From Oscillospiraceae bacterium (GTDB lineage Bacteria > Bacillota > Clostridia > Oscillospirales > Ruminococcaceae): a stretch of 5,079 nt of DNA. The stretch lies in contig JAFXOO010000265.1 in the NCBI GenBank assembly GCA_017528675.1, positions 1-5,079 of the forward strand. Reading direction: 5' to 3'. Under the pieces are notes generated by a model. It worked only from the letters and a program-made list of their open reading frames with translations, ran no database searches and was not told the origin of the DNA. Position numbers and translations under genes: made by a program. Below, in pieces: positions 1 through 5,079 of the stretch (position 1 is the first letter of the stretch; each line of letters starts with the position of its first letter).

Positions 1-662
1 CCAAGATGGGTGAGCTGAATACCGTCATGGAGGAGCTGATCCCGGAGATCCGCCGTGTCGGTGAGGCTGACACGGATGTCAAGGTCGCAGTGCTGACCTT
101 CTCGGACAGCGTCATGTGGATGTATTCCGAGCCGGTTTCCATCGAGGATTTCGAGTGGACAAGACTGCGTGCAGAGGGCGTGACAAGCATGGGCGCTGCT
201 TTCAAGGAGCTGTCCATCCGCATGTCCCGCAACAGCTTCCTGAGCTCTCCGTCCCTGTCGTTTGCACCGGTGATCTTCCTGATGACCGACGGCTACCCCT
301 CGGATGATTACAAGGAGGGCCTGCGTGTGCTCCAGAAGAATAGCTGGTATAAATACGGCCTCAAGACGGCGCTCGGCATCGGCAAGGAAGCCAATGACGA
401 AATGCTGGCAGAGTTTACCGGTACGCCTGATACGGTTGTACATGCGTATTCCGGCGGTCAGCTCGCACACCTGATTAAGATCATTGCCGTGACTTCGTCC
501 CAGATCGGCTCCAAGAGTATGACGCTTGCGGACGATGTCAGTCACGAGCTTGGCATGGAAGATGTCTATGAAACCAAGCAAAAGCTCCTCGGTCAGCAAA
601 TCCAGGAAATCGTCAAGTCGGAAGGCTACAACGATTCCATCCCCTTCGACACCGGATGGTAA
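1..662 (+). CDS. TerY-like von Willebrand factor A (vWA) domain protein, 5'-truncated
   Basis: The frame is open from the left edge (first full codon at base 3, Lys) to TAA at 660-662. The Met at base 6 is very probably internal, because the vWA fold needs a first strand and a D-x-S-x-S metal site just before the 'K-M-G-E-L-N' helix seen here, and these are off the window. Numbering from that Met, the visible parts are the core strand VKVAVLTFS (25-33), the second metal-site residue T60 in GVTSMGAAF, and the third, D95, in FLMTDGYPSD. A strand/helix segment GLKTALGIG and the family-typical SSQIGSKS stretch follow. Cytoplasmic TerY-type vWA proteins use a metal-dependent site to bind partners and occur beside PP2C phosphatases and kinases in tellurium-resistance-like stress modules; the PP2C gene downstream fits. 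Family assignment is strong; the role as adaptor is inferred. The short C-terminal tail (about residues 180-218) has no recognised domain. Confidence 0.88.
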   Translation, partial: KMGELNTVMEELIPEIRRVGEADTDVKVAVLTFSDSVMWMYSEPVSIEDFEWTRLRAEGVTSMGAAFKELSIRMSRNSFLSSPSLSFAPVIFLMTDGYPSDDYKEGLRVLQKNSWYKYGLKTALGIGKEANDEMLAEFTGTPDTVVHAYSGGQLAHLIKIIAVTSSQIGSKSMTLADDVSHELGMEDVYETKQKLLGQQIQEIVKSEGYNDSIPFDTGW

Positions 663-801
663 ACAGGGTATTCCTGCCGGCAGATGCGGGATGCCCGTGC
701 GGCAGACCGCAGACAGAAAATCGGGGCGGTTTGCCGGTACAGGGATTTCTGATTCCTTCTGACTTTATCTCTATTTTTTTTACGGGGAGTAGGTGAACGA
801 C
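663..801 (+). other. Structured intergenic region between vWA and PP2C genes
   Basis: This 139-nt gap starts with GC-rich inverted repeats. CTGCCG at 674-679 can pair with CGGCAG at 700-705, enclosing CGGG/CCCG (687-690 with 694-697). Alternatively TGCGG at 698-702 can pair with CCGCA at 707-711 around a CAGA loop. The two pairings use the same bases and exclude each other. A run of eight T lies at 774-781, but no stem directly precedes it, so it is not a standard intrinsic terminator. I see no convincing -35/-10 pair. The region may be a processing or attenuation site within an operon, which is inference. Confidence 0.3.
791..796 (+). promoter_or_regulatory. Ribosome binding site deciding the PP2C start
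   Basis: AGGTGA matches the core of the Shine-Dalgarno consensus and ends five bases before ATG at 802. A GTG at 793 is in the same frame but sits inside this motif, and the other purine run (GGGGAG, 784-789) leaves it only three bases of spacing. The ATG is therefore the better start. Confidence 0.65.
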
Positions 802-1758
802 ATGTATAACGGATTATTTCATACGCTGATCGGTGCGAGCCATCTGGCAAAGGGTACAGTATGCCAGGATGCATCCGAGTTCCGCTCCACCGAGCAGTAT
901 GCAGTTGCAGTCGTTGCGGACGGACATGGCAGCAAACGCCATTTCCGGAGTGATATCGGCTCCAAGCTTGCTGTGATGTCCTGCCTGGAGGCTGTCAACT
1001 GTTATCTCGATGATAAGGACGAATTTGAGGAAAGCCTGATGAACGATCCCAAGGCTCTGATCCGGAAGATCGAGAAATACATCATCTGGCGCTGGAATAA
1101 GGCGGTTCGGGCACATGCGGCTGAGAATCCCTTCACGGAACAGGAAAAGCTCCCGTTCACGGAGGAGAAGTTCAAAGAGCTGCGGCTGGAGTCCATTTAC
1201 GGCACCACGCTGATCTGTGCAGTGCTGTCAGAGGATTACACCTTCGGTATGCAGATCGGTGACGGCAGCCTTGTGGTGATTGATGAGGACGGCGAAGCAG
1301 ATATGCCGATTGTGGACGATGAGTCGGCACCCGCTAATCTGACGGCTTCGCTGTGCAACTCCAATGCCATTGATCTGTTCAATGATTTCTTCATTCCGGA
1401 TCAGGCACTTGCGGTGTTTGTTTCCACAGACGGTCTGTATACGTCCTTCCGGAGCAGTGAGGACTTCCTGGACTATCATTCAATCATTGCAAGCCATCTT
1501 GACAAGCCGAAGGCATTTGACACCATTGTACAGCGCAATCTTGATAAGCGCACCCACTTCGGAACGCAGGACGATATTTCCTTCGCCTGCGCCTATGAAC
1601 AGGAGCGCATTATGGAATCGACAGACGTCCTCAAGGCTCAGGTAGAACGCAATAAGCTCCGTGCGGAGATCCGCCATGCCGAGGCACAGGCAAAGATCCA
1701 GAAGCAGCGGCTGAAGAACACCTTGCATCTGCGTGAGGATTCCTCAGCGGTAAGCTGA
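802..1758 (+). CDS. PP2C-family (PPM) serine/threonine protein phosphatase
   Basis: A 318-residue cytoplasmic protein, normal length for a bacterial PP2C. The phosphatase motifs appear in order: GASHL...CQDA at residues 11-24 (acidic metal-site region), ADGHG with D40, YGTT near 133-136, IGDG with D154, STDG with D210, and TQDDIS with D257/D258. The binuclear metal-site aspartates thus look complete and the enzyme should be active, hydrolysing phospho-Ser/Thr on partner proteins. The opening GASH...CQD is typical of the PP2C_2-like branch found with TerY vWA proteins. Residues about 266-313 form a highly charged Glu/Lys/Arg/Gln helix, probably a coiled coil, which is not part of the catalytic core and may bind a partner. 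The GGDEF gene begins 30 nt later, suggesting co-transcription. No transmembrane segment or signal peptide is seen. A start at GTG 793 would add three residues. Confidence 0.92.
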   Translation: MYNGLFHTLIGASHLAKGTVCQDASEFRSTEQYAVAVVADGHGSKRHFRSDIGSKLAVMSCLEAVNCYLDDKDEFEESLMNDPKALIRKIEKYIIWRWNKAVRAHAAENPFTEQEKLPFTEEKFKELRLESIYGTTLICAVLSEDYTFGMQIGDGSLVVIDEDGEADMPIVDDESAPANLTASLCNSNAIDLFNDFFIPDQALAVFVSTDGLYTSFRSSEDFLDYHSIIASHLDKPKAFDTIVQRNLDKRTHFGTQDDISFACAYEQERIMESTDVLKAQVERNKLRAEIRHAEAQAKIQKQRLKNTLHLREDSSAVS

Positions 1759-1788
1759 AAGAAATAACAAAGTGAGGTATGACAGTTT

Positions 1789-2715
1789 ATGAAGAAAGAA
1801 AGCAAGGTACTGAAGATTGTTCTTCTGATCGTATTTATCAATCTGTTCCTGGCACTGTTCGGTGTGCAGAGAATGCTGACAATGCGGGGACTTAGCCAGT
1901 TCAACGGTGTTGTCGCACAGTTCGAGGTACTGATTTCCACAGCACTTGTTCTGACCAACCGCAAGGTCGGCTACATCACCGCCATCATCCTGAACGCCTT
2001 CAATGCGCTGTTCATCCTGGTAACACAGGTCGTAATCAAGCATGCGCTTGGCCCGATGCCCGCTGTGATCATCGCCGTTGTAACAATCGTCATTGTCAGC
2101 CTGATCTATGGCTTCATGAAGCGTGAGGAAAAGAGCCATGCCGAGCTGACCGACTCCTACAACCAGCTCATCGAGAATAACCGTATGATGCAGGAAAAGG
2201 ACGAGGCACTGACCTATCTTGCGTACTATGACCGCCACACAGGTCTGCCGAACCGTGCATTCCTGATGGACAAAATTGCTGATTACATGGAAAACAGCAA
2301 GCCGTTTGTCCTGATCTACATGGATGCGGATAATTTCAAGGAAATCAACAACAACTTTGTCCGCAAGGTTGGTGATGAGCTCATCAAGATCTATGCTGAC
2401 CGTCTTGAGAAGTACTGCGGTGATCGTCTGACCTGCGGTATCATCGAAGGTGACCAGTTTGCCATCCTGATGGAGGGCAGATACACCCAGGCAGATGTGC
2501 TCAACATGACAGCACAGCTCCGCAACCTGTTCTTTGAGCCTGCCAATGCCGGCGGCCAGCAGTTCCAGATTACCATGAGTTATGGCGTTTGCAGCTACCC
2601 GAACGACGGCCGCACGCCGGATGTGCTCTTTAATGCCGCTGACACTGCATTGTACAATGCAAAGCTTGCCGGCAAGGACAGAACCATTATTTTCAGCGAA
2701 AACACACTTGCATAA
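1789..2715 (+). CDS. Membrane-anchored GGDEF-domain protein with degenerate active site
   Basis: A 308-residue protein. An in-frame TGA at 1780-1782 makes ATG 1789 the first possible start; GAGG at 1774-1777 is a somewhat distant ribosome site. Hydrophobic stretches at about 7-26, 41-57, 60-82 and 89-109 suggest four membrane helices. A charged signalling helix (about 111-145) leads to the GGDEF domain, opened by YYDRHTGLPNR (146-156). The metal-site segment DADNFKEIN (179-187) is good, and N187 and D196, at the positions that contact guanine in diguanylate cyclases, are kept. The usual G-H before G-D is V-R (191-192), and the signature is EGDQF (220-224) instead of GG[DE]EF. No RxxD inhibitory site precedes it. 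Diguanylate cyclases make c-di-GMP from two GTP; these changes suggest weak or lost catalysis, perhaps nucleotide sensing. The domain call is firm; activity is uncertain. It lies 30 nt after the phosphatase and probably shares its transcript. Confidence 0.9.
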   Translation: MKKESKVLKIVLLIVFINLFLALFGVQRMLTMRGLSQFNGVVAQFEVLISTALVLTNRKVGYITAIILNAFNALFILVTQVVIKHALGPMPAVIIAVVTIVIVSLIYGFMKREEKSHAELTDSYNQLIENNRMMQEKDEALTYLAYYDRHTGLPNRAFLMDKIADYMENSKPFVLIYMDADNFKEINNNFVRKVGDELIKIYADRLEKYCGDRLTCGIIEGDQFAILMEGRYTQADVLNMTAQLRNLFFEPANAGGQQFQITMSYGVCSYPNDGRTPDVLFNAADTALYNAKLAGKDRTIIFSENTLA

Positions 2716-2729
2716 CTTACCACGACGCT

Positions 2730-2751
2730 CTGCCCCCCCTTCCGGGGGCAG
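2730..2751 (+). terminator. GC-rich stem-loop after the GGDEF gene (attenuator-like, no U-tract)
   Basis: CTGCCCCC (2730-2737) pairs perfectly with GGGGGCAG (2744-2751) around a six-base CCTTCC loop, beginning 14 bases after the GGDEF stop codon. No T-run follows, so classic intrinsic termination is unlikely. It could stabilise the 3' end of the upstream message or reduce read-through into gene 4. The stem is certain from the sequence; the function is inferred. Confidence 0.4.
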
Positions 2752-2758
2752 GGTCATT

Positions 2759-2792
2759 CGGTATGATGCCGTCTGCGGGCGGTATGATACCG
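2759..2792 (+). promoter_or_regulatory. Two tandem 13-bp operator-like palindromes
   Basis: CGGTATGATACCG at 2780-2792 is a perfect inverted repeat (six-base arms, one central base). CGGTATGATGCCG at 2759-2771 is the same sequence with one change. Their centres are 21 bp apart, about two DNA helix turns, an arrangement often seen for cooperative repressor binding. They lie 72-105 bp before the start of gene 4, where a promoter or operator could sit, but I cannot point to clear -35/-10 boxes. No regulator is identified. Confidence 0.35.
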
Positions 2793-2850
2793 GACGATCC
2801 GCAAGGAGTACGGAATCCGGAATCGCCCATGGCACTTGCCGGGCTCAGAA

Positions 2851-2858
2851 AGGCAGGA
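2851..2858 (+). promoter_or_regulatory. Ribosome binding site of the deaminase-like gene
   Basis: AGGCAGGA ends five bases before ATG 2864 and supports that start. The frame stays open upstream into the GGDEF gene, but starts there would overlap it by over 100 bases and lack a ribosome site. A better-looking AAGGAG at 2803-2808 has no in-frame start codon at usable distance. Confidence 0.55.
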
Positions 2859-2863
2859 TTTTC

Positions 2864-4909
2864 ATGGATAAGGAATTTTACCGACTGGCAGTCCGGCTGA
2901 TGGCGAATATCAGCCGTGTCGAGCCGAATCTTGTTTCAGGGCATGATGCCGAAATGTGCATCATTCTCACGGATCAGCAGCATGTGTATGCCGGTATTAC
3001 CGGTGTGCGCATCAGCAACGGGCAGCTCATGCGTGCCTGCCCGGAATTCAATGCGATTATGTCAATGGTTCCCGCCGGCGAAAGCCGTGTGGAAAAAATG
3101 ATTACCGTTTCGTTCTCTCATCGCACTGTCAGCCCGCCGTGTGAGGGCTGTCTGGATCTGCTGCTGCGGGTCAATGCAGAGAACAAGGATACGATGATCT
3201 ACGACGCCCCCAATCACTATGTCAATGCCGAGGCACTGCTCTCAGAGCGCTCTTTCAGCGACCGGCTGGCAGATGTATTCTTCTTCTCCGAACAGGGCCA
3301 GACAGCTCCTGCCGAGGCGGCTGCACCTGCTGAGGAGGCTGCACCGGCTCAGGTAGCTGCACCTGCCGAGGCGGCTGCACCTGCTGAGGAAGCTGCACCT
3401 GCTGAGGTAGCCGCACCTGCTGAGGAGGCTGCACCGGCTGAGGAGGCTGCAACCGCTGAGGTAGCTGCACCGGCTGAGGAGGCTGCAACTGCCGAGGTAG
3501 CCGCACCGGCTGAGGAGGCAGCAACCGCTGAGGAGGCTGCAACCGCTGAGGTAGCCGCAACCGCTGAGGAGGCTGCGCCCAATCCATTTGCGGAGGAAGG
3601 CAATCCGTTTGCAGAAGACAATCCCTTTGCCGCAGAAACCGCTGCTGAGGAGCTTACGCCTGTACAGGCAATGCGTCCCGCAGAGAATGCTGCTGAGCCG
3701 CCGGAGGACAAGCTGGATTCCGTAGACAGCGCCATTCCGGCACCGTCCGTAATGCCGGGCGTGAGTGCAGGAATTCCGGAAGCTGCCGCACTGCAGCTTG
3801 CGGATGCAGCAGCCGCTGCTGAGCGTGAACAGAATCCCGATACCGAGGAAGACCAGTTCGCAAAGTTCGGCTTTGAGGCCGGCGAAACCGCAGATTATGT
3901 GGATGAAGTGCATCATGATACAGATAATCCATTCTACGAGCCGCCGATTGAGCCGGTAACGGACGAGGAGAAGTCCCTGCCGCTGTACATGCGGGATCCC
4001 CGCAAGAAGCAGCCGAGATATCTCTATGAGCAGCCGAATGCACAGGCTGATGTGATGCGGCAGTCCGCAATGGGCTATGACGATCCGCAGTCGATGTATG
4101 CTTCCCAGCGCCTGCCCGGTTCCCAGAGCGGTATGAGCGGACGTCCGTTTAATCCGGCACAGAGTGCGGCAATGCGCACACAGCAGCAGCAGTCGCAATA
4201 TCTGCAATCCCAGCAGTTCCCGTCGCAGCAGTTCCAGCCGGCACCGCAGCAGGACGGTTCTCAGCCGTATCAAGCATCCCAGCAGAGCATATCTCAGCCC
4301 TATCAGCAGGTACAGTCTCAGCCCTTCCAGCCGGGACAGGCATCTACTTACCAGTCGCAGCCGTACCAGCAGGTACAGTCCCAGCCGTACCAGCCGGGGC
4401 AGTCACAGCCGTACCAGCCTGGACAGGCACAGCCGTTCCAGCCTGGACAGTCCGGCTCCTACCAGTCGCAGCCGTACCAGCAGGTACAGTCTCAGCCGTT
4501 CCGTCCGGGACAGTCGGTTTCCTATCAGTCACAGCCCTTCCAGAAGCAGTTGCAGCCGATTCAGTCGGTACCGCTTCAGGCGCCGTCCCAGCCCTTCCGT
4601 CCGGGGCAGCCAGCTTCGCAATCGTTCCAGCCGCAGCAGCCCTTCCGTCCGGGACAGGCACCGCTGCAATCCAGAGTTCCCGGTCAGCTACAGGGCGGCG
4701 GCTATGTGCCCCAGTCGCAGGGAACGGGTAAGCGTGAAAGCGGCTCTGCATTCCGTCAGCGCCTGAGTGCATTCATGAACGATGACACTTCCGGTGCAGG
4801 TGACGGCGAGATGACCCAGTCCGAGATGAAGCGTCTGGCCAAGGAAAAGAAAAAGCAGGCTAAGATTGACGCCAAATTCAAAAAAGACATGAAGAAAAAA
4901 GGCTTTTAA
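2864..4909 (+). CDS. Deaminase-like (CDA/blasticidin-S deaminase fold) protein with long low-complexity tail
   Basis: A 681-residue protein with no signal peptide or membrane helix. Residues 1-140 match the layout of small zinc-dependent nucleoside deaminases: an N-terminal helix, strands around MCIILT and HVYAGITGV (31-48), then C59-P60-E61 at a helix start and P92-C93-E94-G95-C96 at the next. The three cysteines would bind zinc and E61 would shuttle protons. The C59-C93 gap of 34 is almost that of Bacillus cytidine deaminase (33) and equals blasticidin-S deaminase (34). The N-x-E ribose-contact motif of cytidine deaminases is absent (R-I-S here), so the substrate may differ. The rest is probably disordered: 15 Ala/Glu/Pro hexapeptides (147-239), three NPFA units (240-258), an acidic linker with another NPF, a Gln/Pro-rich repeat region (440-602), and a Lys-rich end (650-681, 13 basic and 4 acidic residues). 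The deaminase call comes from motif reading; substrate and tail function are unknown. It may be co-expressed with the upstream signalling genes. Confidence 0.75.
   Translation: MDKEFYRLAVRLMANISRVEPNLVSGHDAEMCIILTDQQHVYAGITGVRISNGQLMRACPEFNAIMSMVPAGESRVEKMITVSFSHRTVSPPCEGCLDLLLRVNAENKDTMIYDAPNHYVNAEALLSERSFSDRLADVFFFSEQGQTAPAEAAAPAEEAAPAQVAAPAEAAAPAEEAAPAEVAAPAEEAAPAEEAATAEVAAPAEEAATAEVAAPAEEAATAEEAATAEVAATAEEAAPNPFAEEGNPFAEDNPFAAETAAEELTPVQAMRPAENAAEPPEDKLDSVDSAIPAPSVMPGVSAGIPEAAALQLADAAAAAEREQNPDTEEDQFAKFGFEAGETADYVDEVHHDTDNPFYEPPIEPVTDEEKSLPLYMRDPRKKQPRYLYEQPNAQADVMRQSAMGYDDPQSMYASQRLPGSQSGMSGRPFNPAQSAAMRTQQQQSQYLQSQQFPSQQFQPAPQQDGSQPYQASQQSISQPYQQVQSQPFQPGQASTYQSQPYQQVQSQPYQPGQSQPYQPGQAQPFQPGQSGSYQSQPYQQVQSQPFRPGQSVSYQSQPFQKQLQPIQSVPLQAPSQPFRPGQPASQSFQPQQPFRPGQAPLQSRVPGQLQGGGYVPQSQGTGKRESGSAFRQRLSAFMNDDTSGAGDGEMTQSEMKRLAKEKKKQAKIDAKFKKDMKKKGF
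3302..3580 (+). repeat. 18-bp tandem repeat coding 15 Ala-Glu-Pro hexapeptides
   Basis: Fifteen in-frame units of pattern A-A-[PT]-A-E-[EVA], plus a partial AAP, cover residues 147-239. At DNA level the units are close to GCTGAGGAGGCTGCACC-type 18-mers with third-base and Pro/Thr changes, so they look expanded by slippage or recombination and then drifted. The peptide is acidic, alanine-rich and probably an extended linker. Copy number should vary between strains. Confidence 0.92.
3581..3637 (+). repeat. Triple NPFA[EA] motif
   Basis: Three close units, NPFAEEG, NPFAED and NPFAAE, begin at residues 240, 247 and 253, directly after the hexapeptide array. A fourth NPF occurs further on in DNPFYEPP. 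Regularly spaced aromatic motifs in an acidic disordered chain look like short binding motifs. NPF binds EH domains in eukaryotes, but no bacterial partner is implied. Confidence 0.7.
4181..4670 (+). repeat. Gln/Pro-rich repeat region with seven QP[FY][QR]PGQ units
   Basis: Residues 440-602 are dominated by Gln, Pro, Ser and aromatic residues. The heptad QP[FY][QR]PGQ occurs seven times. A larger 48-bp unit starting SQPYQQVQSQP and ending PGQ occurs three times, at 4292-4339, 4355-4402 and 4466-4513, showing segmental duplication. The composition is that of a disordered, possibly self-associating, prion-like segment; that behaviour is inference. Confidence 0.9.
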
Positions 4910-4951
4910 TACAGATTTTTCACGTCATGTTCAACTGATATGACATACAGA

Positions 4952-4983
4952 AGCGCCATAGTATCCGGAGATACTATGGCGCT
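4952..4983 (+). terminator. Perfect 14-bp hairpin downstream of the deaminase-like gene
   Basis: AGCGCCATAGTATC (4952-4965) pairs perfectly with 4970-4983 around a CGGA loop, 42 bases after the stop codon. No T-run follows on either strand, so it is a likely 3'-end or bidirectional structure, not a textbook intrinsic terminator. The inverted repeat itself is certain. Confidence 0.55.
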
Positions 4984-5034
4984 GCAGTCTGTCAAAAAAG
5001 CTGTTATGCAGGGTTCGCCCCCGGCAGCCCTGAT

Positions 5035-5060
5035 CGGGGTGCTTCGGGCCGAAGGCCCCG
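5035..5060 (+). other. GC-rich hairpin near the right edge
   Basis: CGGGG (5035-5039) pairs with CCCCG (5056-5060), and CTTC (5042-5045) with GAAG (5051-5054), with a U-G pair and one bulged G between them. The surrounding 4984-5079 is C/G-rich with no gene I can support. It may be the edge of a repeat element or the leader of a gene outside the window. Confidence 0.3.
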
Positions 5061-5079
5061 CAATATAGCCCCTCCCCCA

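Noticed and set aside
774..781. Eight-T run as an intrinsic terminator of the vWA gene
   Set aside because: No stable stem lies immediately upstream; the GC-rich inverted repeats end over 60 bases earlier.
1744..2835. Long open frame (363 codons) on the - strand opposite the GGDEF gene
   Set aside because: It lies antisense to a clear GGDEF domain, and its translation shows no recognisable domain. It is a by-product of codon bias on the other strand.
2803..2852. AAGGAG followed by ATG 2829 as a small leader ORF
   Set aside because: The spacing of 20 bases is too long, and the 23-codon frame runs out of frame into gene 4 with no other support.
2582..2863. A 94-residue N-terminal extension of the deaminase-like protein
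   Set aside because: It would overlap the GGDEF gene by 134 bases and lacks a ribosome site. The deaminase fold starts naturally at ATG 2864, which has AGGCAGGA five bases upstream.
2942..2955. H27-D-A-E30 as the catalytic H-x-E motif of the deaminase
   Set aside because: Spacing is H-x-x-E, not H-x-E, and the distance to P-C-x-x-C is too long. C59-P-E61 fits position and spacing.
3242..4273. Long open frame on the - strand opposite the repeat region (Leu/Ser/Cys-rich repeats)
   Set aside because: Its repeats mirror the Ala-Glu-Pro repeats of the + strand gene. The + frame has a ribosome site, a domain and a coherent C-terminus.
3302..4670. Possible CRISPR array or non-coding satellite
   Set aside because: Repeats are contiguous, in frame and without unique spacers; they are protein-coding tandem repeats.
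4907..5079. - strand frame open from the right edge to TAA near 4907
   Set aside because: About 56 codons stay open, but the frame crosses a perfect hairpin, ends exactly over the stop of gene 4 and shows no recognisable protein. A chance frame in GC-rich DNA is more likely.

Overview
The window reads as part of a chromosomal signalling cluster from a Gram-positive gut-type anaerobe, most like Ruminococcus or a relative in the Oscillospiraceae. That guess rests on GC content in the mid-50s % by eye, Shine-Dalgarno-type ribosome sites, short gaps, all genes on one strand, and the protein flavour. It is not a species identification.

Four genes run left to right on the + strand. (1) The window opens inside a von Willebrand factor A (vWA) domain protein of the TerY type (1-662); its first metal-site motif lies off the left edge. 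(2) After a 139-nt structured gap comes a complete PP2C-type serine/threonine phosphatase (802-1758) with all its metal motifs and a charged helical tail. (3) Thirty nt later is a membrane-anchored GGDEF protein (1789-2715) whose signature is degenerate (EGDQF). (4) After a 148-nt gap holding a GC-rich hairpin and two operator-like palindromes comes a 681-residue protein (2864-4909). Its first ~140 residues look like a cytidine/blasticidin-S deaminase fold with an intact C-x-E ... P-C-x-x-C zinc/catalytic set. A very long low-complexity tail follows: Ala/Glu/Pro hexapeptides, three NPFA units, Gln/Pro 'PGQ' repeats and a Lys-rich end.

The last 170 nt hold no gene I can support. They contain a perfect 14-bp hairpin downstream of gene 4 and a second GC-rich hairpin near the right edge.

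vWA plus PP2C is the core of the 'TerY-P' type phospho-signalling modules described for tellurite-resistance-related systems, normally with a protein kinase. No kinase is visible here; it may lie upstream. The working hypothesis is a phosphorylation-controlled module that has added a membrane GGDEF receptor or enzyme and a deaminase-like effector on a disordered scaffold. The deaminase-like protein is the most novel element. Its identification is by motif reading only, and its substrate is unknown.
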